This document shows positions 37,487 through 45,905 of a stretch of DNA of 64,000 bases, one piece after another. The notes under the pieces are model-generated. The model was not told the DNA's origin, made no database searches, and saw only the letters and a list, made by a program, of their open reading frames with translations. The DNA is from Sphingobacteriia bacterium 28-36-52 (lineage in GTDB: Bacteria > Bacteroidota > Bacteroidia > Chitinophagales > Chitinophagaceae). The stretch is from NCBI GenBank assembly GCA_002281575.1, contig NCGN01000002.1, forward strand, positions 1-64,000, in the 5' to 3' direction. Within the stretch, counting starts at the first letter, position 1. Every line of letters starts with the position of its first letter. The translations under genes were made by a program, and so were the position numbers.

Positions 37487-37943
37487 AATTATGAAAGGTA
37501 TATTGCTCATTGTATTTAGCTACATAGTTTTTGGAAGTTGTGCTTTTGCACAAAAGAAGGCAAATCCATTTCAAAGGGTGGCTATCCCTGATAGTATTTA
37601 TTTGAAATTAGAAAATGCATATAACAAAAACACTAAAAATGTAAATGCAGGTAGAAACGTATTCAACTTGATTAATAGGAAAGATTTTGGCTTTAAAGAT
37701 GGTCTATTTTCTTTTCAAGGTCAAGGTCCACACTTTCCACGAAGAATATTTATCTTCAATAAAGGATTACTATTTATTTTTGATAATGAAGGAGCATTTA
37801 ACCCAAAGGGTGTGCTTCAAGAATTTGTAGAAAGTATCAAAAAATTAGGCTTAACTGATAAGCAAACTGTAAGATATTCAAAAGCAATAAGCGAGTATTT
37901 AGAGCAAGAAAGTGGTAATACTTACGGTCAAGATATAAAATAA
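37479..37943 (+). CDS. Exported immunity protein of the attached HExxH tip
   Basis: A 154-residue protein with an N-terminal signal sequence ([18 protein letters not shown]), either lipoprotein-type at FGSC or cleaved after AFA. No family recognised. It overlaps the toxin gene by 8 bp and is followed by a terminator, the expected place for an immunity gene. Export fits a toxin that acts in the periplasm. An alternative start at 37491 removes four residues. Confidence 0.65.
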   Translation: MSKIMKGILLIVFSYIVFGSCAFAQKKANPFQRVAIPDSIYLKLENAYNKNTKNVNAGRNVFNLINRKDFGFKDGLFSFQGQGPHFPRRIFIFNKGLLFIFDNEGAFNPKGVLQEFVESIKKLGLTDKQTVRYSKAISEYLEQESGNTYGQDIK

Positions 37944-37946
37944 TTA

Positions 37947-37975
37947 CGAGCCTTGCCATTCGGCAGGGCTTTTTT
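37947..37975 (+). terminator. Terminator of the RHS operon
   Basis: Stem GCCTTGCC / GGCAGGGC (one G-T pair) with a 4-nt loop, followed by six Ts. It closes the shell-toxin-immunity operon, so the six downstream cassettes are not expected to be transcribed from its promoter. Confidence 0.8.
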
Positions 37976-37984
37976 GCTTTATAG

Positions 37985-38175
37985 CATAGCTACATTTTTA
38001 TTAAATAAGTCTTTGAATTTCTTTTTAGTGAGCATTGTCTCAATCAGTCCAAAGACAATTTGTTTTATCTTTTTCGTCAAGCTCTGCAATTAGTCGTACT
38101 TGCTCATTAGCGGTCTTATCTTCAATGGTAATCTCTTGGGGGACTTCGTTCCCTATTTGTACTGATATGTAAGGT
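37985..38175 (-). pseudogene. Remnant of an XRE-type regulator C-terminus
   Basis: Read on the - strand the stretch gives VPQEITIEDKTANEQVRLIA then ELDEKDK; after a one-base frameshift it continues as FGLIETMLTKKKFKDLFNKN. This matches the C-terminal tail seen in many Bacteroidota helix-turn-helix regulators. The DNA-binding part is absent, and a stop plus frameshift interrupt it. Confidence 0.55.
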
Positions 38176-38184
38176 GGTTAATAC

Positions 38185-38199
38185 TGCCCACAGTGGGCA
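38185..38199. repeat. 15-bp perfect palindrome
   Basis: TGCCCAC-A-GTGGGCA lies between the XRE remnant and the RelE-type gene. It could be an old operator of the toxin-antitoxin or regulator genes. No function shown. Confidence 0.3.
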
Positions 38200-38249
38200 T
38201 TGGATGGCATATGTTATAAGTATACGCCCTTTTTACACACAGTATATGT

Positions 38250-38537
38250 TTACTGATAAACATCTTTACGATGGACAACATTGATAACTGTGATTATTAG
38301 TTTGTTGTCAACAATATCATAGATAGCTCTATAATCGCTGGTACGTATTCTGTAGGCATCCCTACCTTTTAGTTTTTTGCATCCTGAGGGTTTGGGATTG
38401 ACACTGAGTTCCATCAATTTGTCTTCTATGCGCGTGGCGACAGAATTGGGTAGTTTATCGAGTTGTTTTTGCGCAGACGCAAGGATAAAAACAGTGTACT
38501 CAGACTTTTGTTTTTTTTCTTCTTTGCTGTATGGCAT
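38250..38537 (-). CDS. RelE/ParE-family toxin
   Basis: A 95-residue type II toxin. It has the RelE fold signatures ILASAQKQLDKLP, KLKGRDAYRIRTSDYRAIYDIVD and ending VINVVHRKDVY, with the Arg and Lys residues expected for ribosome-dependent mRNA cleavage. The first ~12 residues (PYSKEEKKQKSEY) overlap the antitoxin frame by 38 bp; a later start is possible but no other Met is available before the core fold. It lies inside the cassette array on the opposite strand. Confidence 0.85.
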   Translation of the reverse strand: MPYSKEEKKQKSEYTVFILASAQKQLDKLPNSVATRIEDKLMELSVNPKPSGCKKLKGRDAYRIRTSDYRAIYDIVDNKLIITVINVVHRKDVYQ

Positions 38538-38700
38538 CTTTTAAAAGGATGGGGTTTTCTTTTTTGGCTTTGGCTTTATCATAGGCACAGAGATCTTCAA
38601 GTTCTTCGAGTTCATCCATGAGTTGCTTGTAGGCTTTGATGGGAAGAACGGCAGATATTTTTTTGCCATTCTCATCGGTTATAAATGTAGTATTTAACAT
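38500..38700 (-). CDS. Antitoxin of the RelE-type pair
   Basis: A 66-residue protein: an N-terminal segment FITDENGKKISAVLPIKAYK, typical of Phd/RelB-like antitoxins (beta strands then helix), and an acidic-to-basic helical C-terminus (ELEELEDLCAYDKAKAKKEN) that would wrap the toxin. It precedes and overlaps the toxin gene, the usual order. It probably represses its own promoter. Confidence 0.82.
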   Translation of the reverse strand: MLNTTFITDENGKKISAVLPIKAYKQLMDELEELEDLCAYDKAKAKKENPILLKDAIQQRRKKTKV

Positions 38701-38812
38701 ATTCTTAATAATTTGTATTTCTCATTAATGTACATCCAATAGGTATAAATTTACTAAATTGTTTCTATGACCACTTCATCATTTAATTTAATTATAAATT
38801 CATTCTATGATT

Positions 38813-39019
38813 TTATAACTCATCTAATAATTGCTTTGCAGGAATGCCCTTAAGCTTCCCCTGTCTAATGAATTTTAGTTCTTCTACCGCTTCTTTTATC
38901 TCTTCAATTAGCAATGCCTTTTCTATTGAAATTTTTCTAGCTTTTGTATATGGGAAACTTTTAAGCACTTCCATCAAATGCAGGGCTTTGTTATCTTTTA
39001 TGTCTAATAATTCTTTCAT
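38813..39019 (-). CDS. Orphan antitoxin-like small protein
   Basis: A 68-residue helical protein (LHLMEVLKSFPYTKARKIS, IKEAVEELKFIRQGKLKGIP) resembling the short antitoxins that precede RelE-type toxins in Bacteroidota. No toxin gene follows it on the - strand: the next gene is the antitoxin at 38700, about 110 bp on. It may be the survivor of a second toxin-antitoxin pair. Confidence 0.5.
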   Translation of the reverse strand: MKELLDIKDNKALHLMEVLKSFPYTKARKISIEKALLIEEIKEAVEELKFIRQGKLKGIPAKQLLDEL

Positions 39020-39289
39020 TGCACAATTATTATTTCTAATTTCTCAAAAAATGCAGTTTAAAGTTAATTAAAATGAAGATTTTTTTAATTTTTAAAACAA
39101 AATATATAAACCTATTTGATTTTCATTGAATCTCAATTTTTTACAGCGATTAAATGGAAATGGCTGGAGCCAGCCAAAGTTGGGACGTTGATCCCCTCTG
39201 TACTATTTTGTCAAGTTTGATTAAGAATGGATGATTGAATTAGATTGGAAGTTCAATTAAAGACGCACACGCGGGCTGGATTACCAGTT
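39020..39289. other. Non-coding stretch, nothing recognised
   Basis: No gene is supported here. One short palindrome is visible (GGCTGG-AG-CCAGCC at 39162-39175). The stretch precedes the RHS shell remnant of cassette D. Confidence 0.4.
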
Positions 39290-39445
39290 ACAAAAAATGG
39301 TTATCTTTATATCTAAGTTAGCAATGAATTGTGAAGCAAATACCAATACCAAAATCAATAAAAGAAAAGTTGGTTAACACCGAATGTTGATGTGTTCTTT
39401 GATAATGTACAAGTAACCCATATTCGTGGCCCACTCTTGGAGGAG
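39290..39445 (+). pseudogene. RHS shell remnant leading into cassette D
   Basis: Broken shell sequence: KNGYLYI then a frameshift, VSNEL, and later [19 protein letters not shown] running into the core site. It corresponds to the shell segment [15 protein letters not shown]...FFDN of the full gene, but from a different allele, with stops in between. It is closely similar to 41086-41238. Confidence 0.65.
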
Positions 39446-40348
39446 ACCCATTACTATCCGTTCGGGTTAACAATGGGTGGTATTAGTTCGAAAGCGCTTA
39501 ATAACACTCCTGAAAATAAGTTCAAGTACAATGGTAAGGAAGAACAACGCAAAGAGTTTACAGATGGTAGTGGACTTGATTGGTTAGACTATGGTGCAAG
39601 GATGTATGATGCGCAGATTGGGAGGTGGCATGTGGTTGACCCATTATCGGAGCAATATAGGAGATGGAGTCCATATAATTATACTTTAAACAACCCTATC
39701 AGATTTATTGATCCTGATGGTATGGGAGTAAATGATATTGTTGTTATTGGTAATAAAGAGTACCAGCAAAAAGTTATGTCGCAACTTCAAATGTTAACCA
39801 ATCAAAAGTTGATTTTCAAACAAGGTGCTGAGGGAAGGGGTAAAGTTGTATTTTCAGGTGAACCAACTTCTTCTCCAAAGCCAATTGGTACGAATCTTGT
39901 AAGCACCTTAATTAGTAGCAAAAATAAAATCGTCATTCAAGATGTCAGCAACGTTGGTGATGGTAATAGTACTCATGCTACAAATGATGCTACTGCAAAA
40001 GGAGAAATTGCTGGAGGAAGTGGATCGGTAATTAGCTTTAATCCAAATAATCTTGAGCAAGGCTCAAATGGAATCACAAATGCAGATGGAACAACCGGAA
40101 GGCCCTCACAAGTGGGTTTAGCACATGAATTGGGACATGCACTAGATAATAATAATGGAACTAAGGTTGTTGTGGATTATGATGACCCTGTGAGTATTAA
40201 AAAAGGAGCTTCAATTGTTATTGACCCTGATTCTGGTAAGCGAGTATATATGGAAAAAGATGAAATTAGAGTTAGAACAAAAATCGATAACCCTATTAGA
40301 AAAGAGCAAGGAGCTAAACAACGTGCAATACCAACTGTTTCAAATTAA
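39392..40348 (+). CDS. Orphan RHS toxin tip, cassette D: HExxH (M91-like) metallopeptidase
   Basis: Promoterless RHS 3' end of 318 codons. It begins with [17 protein letters not shown] and the core site, continues with the RHS core end [20 protein letters not shown] and DPDGMG, and then a tip of about 210 residues. The zinc motif [11 protein letters not shown] is at residue 244, preceded by GRPSQV as in M91-type peptidases. The nominal GTG start is not preceded by a promoter, so the gene is probably silent until joined to a shell. The paired immunity gene is a lipoprotein. Confidence 0.82.
   Translation: MFFDNVQVTHIRGPLLEETHYYPFGLTMGGISSKALNNTPENKFKYNGKEEQRKEFTDGSGLDWLDYGARMYDAQIGRWHVVDPLSEQYRRWSPYNYTLNNPIRFIDPDGMGVNDIVVIGNKEYQQKVMSQLQMLTNQKLIFKQGAEGRGKVVFSGEPTSSPKPIGTNLVSTLISSKNKIVIQDVSNVGDGNSTHATNDATAKGEIAGGSGSVISFNPNNLEQGSNGITNADGTTGRPSQVGLAHELGHALDNNNGTKVVVDYDDPVSIKKGASIVIDPDSGKRVYMEKDEIRVRTKIDNPIRKEQGAKQRAIPTVSN
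39446..39478 (+). repeat. Core site D
   Basis: Identical over all 33 bp to the copy in the expressed toxin gene (36659-36691), direct orientation, 2787 bp downstream of it. Recombination between the two would delete the current tip, its immunity gene and the toxin-antitoxin genes, and place this HExxH tip on the shell. Confidence 0.85.
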
Positions 40349-40359
40349 ATATGAATTAA

Positions 40360-40971
40360 ATGAAAAACATTGTTTGGCTGTCAGTTACACTTTTGTTAGG
40401 ATGTCGATATATTAACCAATCCGATTCCAGAAAGGTTAATATATATAAATTTTATGATGGTTGGGATTCGACTACTAAACAGGTACTCAAAAAATATAGT
40501 ACATCAAATAATGGATATGCAGGGAAGGCAAATTTTATTTTAAAATCTTTGAACGATGAGGTGCTTAGTGGTATAGAAATACTTGATAGAAATTCCTTTT
40601 TCAAGGCTATGCAGAATAACCTTATAAAAAAGGATGAAGAATACACATCGATAATCATTGTAGAACTTAACCAGACTGGGGAGAAAAATTCCTTTAGAAA
40701 ATATGTGATATTTAATTCTGACTCTTGTATGATATTTGAAAAGGATATAAAAGGTGAATGGGGGATAATTAATAGAAATATAGTATCATTAGAATCGGCA
40801 TCATATTTACAAAGTGTTGAAACCGACACTATTGCAAATAATTCATGGGGAGGAGGGATTAATGATATTTGTATTATTACGAAGGTTATTCATGATTCAA
40901 CTGTTGTTACACCCTTACTTTATTTACACATGGAAAAATATTCTAGGTTGTTAAAAACATTAAGTCATTAA
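40360..40971 (+). CDS. Lipoprotein immunity protein of cassette D
   Basis: A 203-residue protein with a clear lipobox (SVTLLLGC) after a short hydrophobic stretch, so it should be membrane-anchored on the periplasmic side. No family recognised. It starts 11 bp after the HExxH toxin tip. Periplasmic placement fits protection from a peptidase that attacks envelope proteins. Confidence 0.65.
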   Translation: MKNIVWLSVTLLLGCRYINQSDSRKVNIYKFYDGWDSTTKQVLKKYSTSNNGYAGKANFILKSLNDEVLSGIEILDRNSFFKAMQNNLIKKDEEYTSIIIVELNQTGEKNSFRKYVIFNSDSCMIFEKDIKGEWGIINRNIVSLESASYLQSVETDTIANNSWGGGINDICIITKVIHDSTVVTPLLYLHMEKYSRLLKTLSH

Positions 40972-40976
40972 TCTTG

Positions 40977-41004
40977 GTCGTGTATATAACATGAAATACA
41001 CGAC
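40977..41004 (+). terminator. Hairpin at the end of cassette D
   Basis: Perfect 9-bp arms (GTCGTGTAT / ATACACGAC) around a 10-nt loop, 5 bp after the immunity stop. There is no T-run, so it may be a cassette-end structure rather than a terminator. Confidence 0.45.
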
Positions 41005-41085
41005 ATCACAATTAGATTAATAATTTAGTTATGTGGGAGATAAAGAAATCTTTACAACACATACTAGAACCAACTTAGCAGTAAA

Positions 41086-41238
41086 TAAAAATGGTTATCT
41101 TTATACCTATATCAGTAATGAATTGCGAAGCAAACACCAACAACAGAATCAATAAAAGATAAGTTGGTAAACACTAAATGTTGATGTGCTCTTTGATAAT
41201 GTACAGGTAACGCATGTGCGCGGTCCGCTGTTGGAAGC
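41086..41238 (+). pseudogene. RHS shell remnant leading into cassette E
   Basis: Reads KNGYLYTYISNELRSKHQQQ, then a stop, then later [16 protein letters not shown] with a frameshift just before the core site. Nearly the same as 39290-39445, so cassettes D and E share an older donor shell allele. Confidence 0.65.
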
Positions 41239-41271
41239 ACCCACTGTTATCCGTTCGGGTTAACAATGGGT
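41239..41271 (+). repeat. Core site E
   Basis: 33-bp core with changes only in the left arm (ACCCACTGTTATCCG); centre and right arm unchanged. The frame upstream is broken relative to the shell, so the cassette depends on recombination at the core to be read. Confidence 0.8.
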
Positions 41272-42057
41272 GGTATTAGTTCTAAAGCGCTGAATAACAC
41301 TCCAGAAAACAAGTTCAAGTACAATGGTAAAGAAGAACAACGCAAAGAATTTGCTGATGGTAGTGGACTTGATTGGTTAGATTATGGAGCAAGAATGTAT
41401 GATGCGCAGATTGGGAGGTGGGGGCAGATAGACCCGCTTAGTGAAATGTATAGGCGGCATAGCCCGTATAATTACGCTATTAATAATCCTATTAGATTTA
41501 TAGATCCAGATGGCATGAGGGTTATTGATCCTGGTGATAAATTCAAGTCGCATGTCGCAGCTGCAAAAGATTTCGGTAAATTGTATAACGATAATTCGAT
41601 CCGTGAAAACCAAGAGTATGGGGCAACAATTTATAAGGCTACGGATAAAAAAGGGAACACATATTATAGCTATTCAGTACCTAACGCTGGCGGTGCTGCA
41701 AAGGTAACGGTTAGCAGAGCACCGGAAGGAACGACTGCAGTTGCTGACATTCATTCGCATGCTGCATCTACAGGTGTAGTGTATAGTGATAATAATTTCT
41801 CAACAGGTGACAAACTTTCAAACAATTCAGCCAATATAAAAGGATATTTGACTACTCCGGATGGCTCACTTAAAAAATACGAACCTAAGTCAGGCCAAAC
41901 AACGGTGATAAGTACAGATTTGCCGAGTGACCCAAAGGATCCTGGAAGGAAGAATGCTAATAGCCCTTACGTTTTAAAAGGCAATGAGCCAAAAATTGAA
42001 CCAAAATCAGTGGGTAGTAAAAATGACCCTTTAGCGCTTCCAAAATTCAAAGAATAA
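41266..42057 (+). CDS. Orphan RHS toxin tip, cassette E: DUF4329/JAB-like domain
   Basis: A promoterless tip of 263 codons starting at the ATG of the core site. After the core end [20 protein letters not shown] and DPDGMR comes a tip whose [20 protein letters not shown] followed by FSTGDKLS fits the DUF4329 domain: a His-x-His plus a Ser/Asp pair like the metal site of JAB peptidases. It also has [15 protein letters not shown]. The partner is a lipoprotein. Target unknown; a protease or amidase in the periplasm is a fair guess. Confidence 0.72.
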   Translation: MGGISSKALNNTPENKFKYNGKEEQRKEFADGSGLDWLDYGARMYDAQIGRWGQIDPLSEMYRRHSPYNYAINNPIRFIDPDGMRVIDPGDKFKSHVAAAKDFGKLYNDNSIRENQEYGATIYKATDKKGNTYYSYSVPNAGGAAKVTVSRAPEGTTAVADIHSHAASTGVVYSDNNFSTGDKLSNNSANIKGYLTTPDGSLKKYEPKSGQTTVISTDLPSDPKDPGRKNANSPYVLKGNEPKIEPKSVGSKNDPLALPKFKE

Positions 42058-42074
42058 GATTTTAAAATGCCAAG

Positions 42075-42731
42075 ATGATGAATTCTATTTTGAAAAGTAT
42101 TACTGTATTAGTTATTGTGTCTTGTGGTATCAGTAATCAGGATACTATTCGAAATAATTATCTAGTAAAAGATTCAGTAATTCTGCCAACAGATTCAAAT
42201 ACTTTTTATTTCCCTGTAAGAGAATTGTCTAAATCACTTACGCGAGATACTTTTTTAAACAAATGGTACTCCCAAATGCTATTTGGTCTTCATGAGCCAG
42301 TATTATATACTTCTTTGGACGCTACAGAAACTTACAGATTTACATGGTTAAGAACGTTCCACAAGCCTATATCTATTCGGTTACAAAACCGTTTTGGTGA
42401 TTATATTTTAACCCTCAAAATGGCGAATGGTGCTGGTGGGTATCAGATAGGTAAACTAATTCAAGACACTTCTTTTTATATTAGTAAGAAAGAGTGGAAT
42501 GAATTCACCTCTTCTATAAACTCAATAGATTTTTGGAAGTTGCCAAGTGCTGATATTAGCGAGATAGGGAAAGATGGGTCTGAATGGATATTAGAGGGCC
42601 AAAAGAATGGGAAGTATCATTTTGTCATTCGTTGGACTCCAAATACACCAAATACTTTGAAATTCAGGAGCTGCTGTGAATACTTGATAAAGATGTCTGG
42701 TTTGATGGTACCTAATGAAGAAATTTATTGA
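42075..42731 (+). CDS. Lipoprotein immunity protein of cassette E
   Basis: A 218-residue protein with the lipobox IVSC after a short hydrophobic stretch (LKSITVLVIVSCG), so probably a periplasm-facing lipoprotein. No family recognised; it has several Trp and aromatic residues (FTWLRTFHKPISIRLQN). It starts 17 bp after the toxin tip. Role assigned by position. Confidence 0.62.
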   Translation: MMNSILKSITVLVIVSCGISNQDTIRNNYLVKDSVILPTDSNTFYFPVRELSKSLTRDTFLNKWYSQMLFGLHEPVLYTSLDATETYRFTWLRTFHKPISIRLQNRFGDYILTLKMANGAGGYQIGKLIQDTSFYISKKEWNEFTSSINSIDFWKLPSADISEIGKDGSEWILEGQKNGKYHFVIRWTPNTPNTLKFRSCCEYLIKMSGLMVPNEEIY

Positions 42732-42882
42732 GTAAAATAGTAATTAAATAAATGCCAATTCTTGTTACAGGGAAGGTTTTTTTAGTGAGAGAATTGTTGC
42801 ATTGGTCATTTAGTGAGGAAGGAGTCGATAATGGTTATGATAACACTTTTTATCATCAGTGTTCATGAGCTCTAATTCTTTT

Positions 42883-42930
42883 CGTTCATAATAAAATCAG
42901 TAATTTAGATTGTATAAAAGTTCTTTGATT
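42883..42930 (+). repeat. 48-bp direct repeat before core site F (copy 1)
   Basis: Begins CGTTCATAATAAAATCAG. It is identical to 47331-47378 except for one base, and weaker similarity extends about 35 bp further upstream. It lies 46 bp before core site F, as copy 2 does before core site I. No coding content. It marks cassettes F and I as sharing a flank of common origin. Confidence 0.75.
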
Positions 42931-42976
42931 AAATCTCATTCGGTTTCCTGGGTGGTTGTAAGAGTAAAAAACCTAA

Positions 42977-43009
42977 ACCCACTACTATCCGTTCGGGTTA
43001 ACAATGGGT
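42977..43009 (+). repeat. Core site F
   Basis: 33-bp core with one change in the left arm (ACCCACTACTATCCG). The codons that follow are ATA-TCG-AGT-AAG, whereas cassettes D and H use ATT-AGT-TCG-AAA for the same ISSK residues. Confidence 0.82.
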
Positions 43010-43765
43010 GGGATATCGAGTAAGGGGGCTGGGAAGTTAAGAAGCAATAAAGGCTTTAATGGAAATGAACTCCAATCGAAGGAATTTTCTGATGGTTCAG
43101 GGTTAGAACTTTATGATTTTAATGCAAGAACATACGATCAACAAATAGGACGGTTTATACAAATCGATCCTGAAACAGAAGTTTTGCAAGAGAGTTTTAG
43201 TCCGTTTCATTTTGGAATAAATAACCCAATACTTCATGATGATCCTGATGGAAAAAATCCATATATAATTTATCGTGGTTTAAGACTTATTTACGAAGTT
43301 GCTGTTTTTGTGCAAAAGCAAGGACGTGCAGTTCCTGCATCAATGGCTTTGAAAAATGTTAGCGATAATACTTCAACCGTTAAGCAGGTAATGGATCTGA
43401 AAACTTTTAAAGAAGTTAATGATGTTATTATAGTAAAATCAGAGAGCAAAACTGAATCTAAATCTGAAGAACCTAAGGGGGGTACTTATGTGCTTCATGA
43501 TGATGAAGGAAAAGTTCAAAGATCTGGGAGAACTATAGATTTGAAACGAAGAGAGGGTGAGCATGCAAAAAATGAGAAGACAAAAGATTTAAAATTTCAA
43601 GTTGATAAGAAGACTGATAATAAAGATGCCCAAAGAGGTCGAGAACAAGAGATTCACGAAAAACATAATCCTCCTATGAATAAAATAAAATCTATCAGTG
43701 ATAAAAATCCAAATAAGCAAAAATACCTAGATGCAGCAAAAGAACTAGAAAAACCCAAAGCCTAA
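43004..43765 (+). CDS. Orphan RHS toxin tip, cassette F: GIY-YIG/URI-like nuclease
   Basis: A promoterless tip of 253 codons. RHS core end: [20 protein letters not shown] and DPDGKN. The last ~95 residues read GGTYVLHDDEGKVQRSGRT, then DLKRREGEH and later REQEIHEKHNPPMNKI, the pattern of GIY-YIG/URI-type nucleases: TYVL strand, GRT with a catalytic Arg, Glu in REQE, and an Asn near the end. A DNA or RNA nuclease acting in the cytoplasm is likely, in line with its non-exported immunity protein. Confidence 0.75.
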   Translation: MGGISSKGAGKLRSNKGFNGNELQSKEFSDGSGLELYDFNARTYDQQIGRFIQIDPETEVLQESFSPFHFGINNPILHDDPDGKNPYIIYRGLRLIYEVAVFVQKQGRAVPASMALKNVSDNTSTVKQVMDLKTFKEVNDVIIVKSESKTESKSEEPKGGTYVLHDDEGKVQRSGRTIDLKRREGEHAKNEKTKDLKFQVDKKTDNKDAQRGREQEIHEKHNPPMNKIKSISDKNPNKQKYLDAAKELEKPKA

Positions 43766-43771
43766 TAACAC

Positions 43772-44230
43772 ATGAGTGATATGAAAAACAACTATAATGA
43801 GGGTGATTTATTTGGTGTACCAATTAGTACTTCTGAATTTATAATTGGATTGATTGTTAAAGTTAATAACAACAAGATGTTATGCTATTTTTTTAGCCGA
43901 AAAGTATCAAGTCTTACTGATTCGAAAATTGAAATAGAGCGGGATGAAGTTTTATTAGTCATAATGTGTTCAGCATTAGGGTTGGACAAGAAACATTGGA
44001 AGTTAATTGGTAGATATAATAATTGGGATGCTAAGGATTGGAAAGTCCCAAATTTTAAACGAATAGATATAATTACAAATAAGTGTTATGAAATTATTTA
44101 TAATGATTCTTTAGAAGAAATTGATTCAAAAGAAGTAGCCGATTGTGCTTCATTAGATGATTTTCCTGAGGATGGTTTAGCTGGTTATGGGTATGTTGAG
44201 AAACGATTATCGAGACTTTTGACTTTTTGA
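43772..44230 (+). CDS. Imm26-like immunity protein of cassette F
   Basis: A 152-residue cytoplasmic protein. The N-terminal YNEGDLFGVPISTSEFIIG resembles the GDvFaIPL opening of Imm26-family immunity proteins, and a later DAKDWKVPNFKRID fits too. No signal peptide. It follows the URI-like nuclease tip by 6 bp. Family assignment is moderate; the immunity role is supported by position. Confidence 0.62.
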   Translation: MSDMKNNYNEGDLFGVPISTSEFIIGLIVKVNNNKMLCYFFSRKVSSLTDSKIEIERDEVLLVIMCSALGLDKKHWKLIGRYNNWDAKDWKVPNFKRIDIITNKCYEIIYNDSLEEIDSKEVADCASLDDFPEDGLAGYGYVEKRLSRLLTF

Positions 44231-44399
44231 CTTTTTATGTTCTACTTGTTGAGCTTGATGTATTGTGAAGGAAGCTTTGTTAAAATTTTATCATCTGTCT
44301 TATTGAATTCAAAATAGTTGAACTGTTTAAGGAGTTATTTATCAGTGAGTTAATTTGGATCGGATAATGAATTAAATACACTTACTTGGAGGGGACTAA

Positions 44400-44493
44400 G
44401 CATTACAAAAAATAGTTACCTTTATTATACTTCAGAAATCGGAAATCGAGTGTTGATTTGTTCTTTGAATAAGTGCAGTTGGGTACCGAAGAA
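44400..44493 (+). pseudogene. RHS shell remnant leading into cassette G
   Basis: A heavily decayed stretch beginning TTACAAAAAATAGTTACC, which resembles the KNGYLY segment of the shell, and ending next to the core site. Frameshifts prevent continuous translation. Confidence 0.45.
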
Positions 44494-45423
44494 ACCCACT
44501 ACTATCCGTTCGGGTTAACGATGGGTGGGATTAGTTCGAAGGCTCTGAATAACACTCTTGAAAATAAGTTCAAGTACAATGGTAAGGAGTTGCAGAGTAA
44601 GGAGTTTAGTGATGGTAGTGGGTTGGAGTGGTATGACTTTGATGCCCGAACTCATTTCCAACAATTAGGAAGGTTTGGCCAGATTGATCCTTTTGCAGAA
44701 AAGTTTTTCCCAGCATCCCCTTATTCATATGCAGTAAATAATCCTGTTCTGCTGATAGATAAAGATGGTAAAGATTGGACAATTACTCGGACAGAAGATA
44801 AAAAAGGAAATGTGAATTTTGATATTTTATTTACTGGCGCTGTATTAAACTCAAGTAGCAATAAGAAATTAGATGCCAATGCATTGGCTAATCAGATCAA
44901 AACACAAATTGAAACAATGTTTGGAGAAGTGCTAGAAAAAAATAGCGATGGGTCGCTAAAGTATGGAATTGAAGCTCATGCAGTAATTGGCGTAATAAAT
45001 GACAAAAAAGATTTAGCAGCAAACCAGACATTATTTGAAGTAAAGGATGGGTCTGATAATGATTTTAAAACAAATGCAAAAGGGAATGTCATCGTTGGGA
45101 TAGCGAAAAGTGGAAAAGAAATAGCTCTAAATGAAAGTCAGGTTGGCAATATTATTAACGGAACAAACGATAAGACAATTCCTCACGAAGCTGGACATAC
45201 AGGTGGATTAAGACATCCCAACATGGATTTTAATAGTTATCTATTTGGATTGATCAAAACTCCGGGTATCACTGCTAATTCGCCAAGCACAAATTTTATG
45301 TATCAAGGAAAGATTAATAACCCAACCGGACCAACTAAAGCACAAATAGAAAGGATATACAGATTGTATAAAGCTGGCGATTTAAATAAAAATAGCGGTA
45401 CTCATCCAATAAATAAAGATTAA
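44473..45423 (+). CDS. Orphan RHS toxin tip, cassette G: metzincin-type metallopeptidase
   Basis: A promoterless tip of 316 codons from a nominal GTG. Core end: [20 protein letters not shown] and DKDGKD. The tip contains [11 protein letters not shown] near residue 238, a full HExxHxxGxxH metzincin zinc motif, and NFMYQG about 37 residues later, which could be the Met-turn. This differs from the M91-like motif of cassettes B and D. Its last base overlaps the lipoprotein immunity gene. Confidence 0.8.
   Translation: MQLGTEETHYYPFGLTMGGISSKALNNTLENKFKYNGKELQSKEFSDGSGLEWYDFDARTHFQQLGRFGQIDPFAEKFFPASPYSYAVNNPVLLIDKDGKDWTITRTEDKKGNVNFDILFTGAVLNSSSNKKLDANALANQIKTQIETMFGEVLEKNSDGSLKYGIEAHAVIGVINDKKDLAANQTLFEVKDGSDNDFKTNAKGNVIVGIAKSGKEIALNESQVGNIINGTNDKTIPHEAGHTGGLRHPNMDFNSYLFGLIKTPGITANSPSTNFMYQGKINNPTGPTKAQIERIYRLYKAGDLNKNSGTHPINKD
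44494..44526 (+). repeat. Core site G
   Basis: 33-bp core with ACCCAC in the left arm and one silent change in the right arm (GGGTTAACGATGGGT). Confidence 0.82.
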
Positions 45424-45851
45424 TGAAAATAATATTTTCTTTTGTAATCTGTTTATTATTGGGGCTTGCATGTAGTCCTGAAAAATATAGAATTGTAAGG
45501 CCTGAAACATTAAAAAAGTATTCTTGGCGGGATGACAAGCGTCAAATTGAAATCACAATTATTCGGTCTTTTATTCTTGATAAGGATTGTGATAATAATG
45601 GCACTAGAGAGTTTGCTGATGCCTTTTTAAGTAAGGTGAATGGCACTAACGATACAATATTGGTATTAAGCATTTGTAAAAAGACTTTCGATTTCTTAAA
45701 GCCAAAATATAAAGGCTCTTTGTGGTTAGTGATAGATAGTTCTAAGATAGAGCTAAAATATCCAAAAGAAATTATTACAAATATTGATGAATTATTAGAT
45801 ATTGATAAATATAAAATATTGAATGCTGAAATAAATAATCTTAAAGATTAA
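45423..45851 (+). CDS. Lipoprotein immunity protein of cassette G
   Basis: A 142-residue protein with a lipobox-like LLLGLAC after a hydrophobic stretch (IIFSFVICLLLG), so probably a periplasm-facing lipoprotein. No family recognised. It overlaps the toxin stop by one base (TAATG), indicating coupled expression. It ends 21 bp before the next core site, the shortest cassette boundary in the array. Confidence 0.62.
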   Translation: MKIIFSFVICLLLGLACSPEKYRIVRPETLKKYSWRDDKRQIEITIIRSFILDKDCDNNGTREFADAFLSKVNGTNDTILVLSICKKTFDFLKPKYKGSLWLVIDSSKIELKYPKEIITNIDELLDIDKYKILNAEINNLKD

Positions 45852-45872
45852 TGGGAGTGATTTTGGGAGGAA

Positions 45873-45905
45873 ACCGACTACTATCCGTTCGGGTTAACAA
45901 TGGGT
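45873..45905 (+). repeat. Core site H
   Basis: 33-bp core with two left-arm changes (ACCGACTACTATCCG); centre and right arm unchanged. A 15-bp palindrome (TAATCTT-A-AAGATTA, 45836-45850) lies just before it, at the end of the previous immunity gene. Confidence 0.8.

Noticed and set aside
38500..38700. Antitoxin/RelE genes as immunity partner of the attached RHS tip
   Set aside because: They are on the opposite strand, beyond the terminator, and match a self-contained type II pair; the 37479 gene overlaps the tip and is the better immunity candidate.
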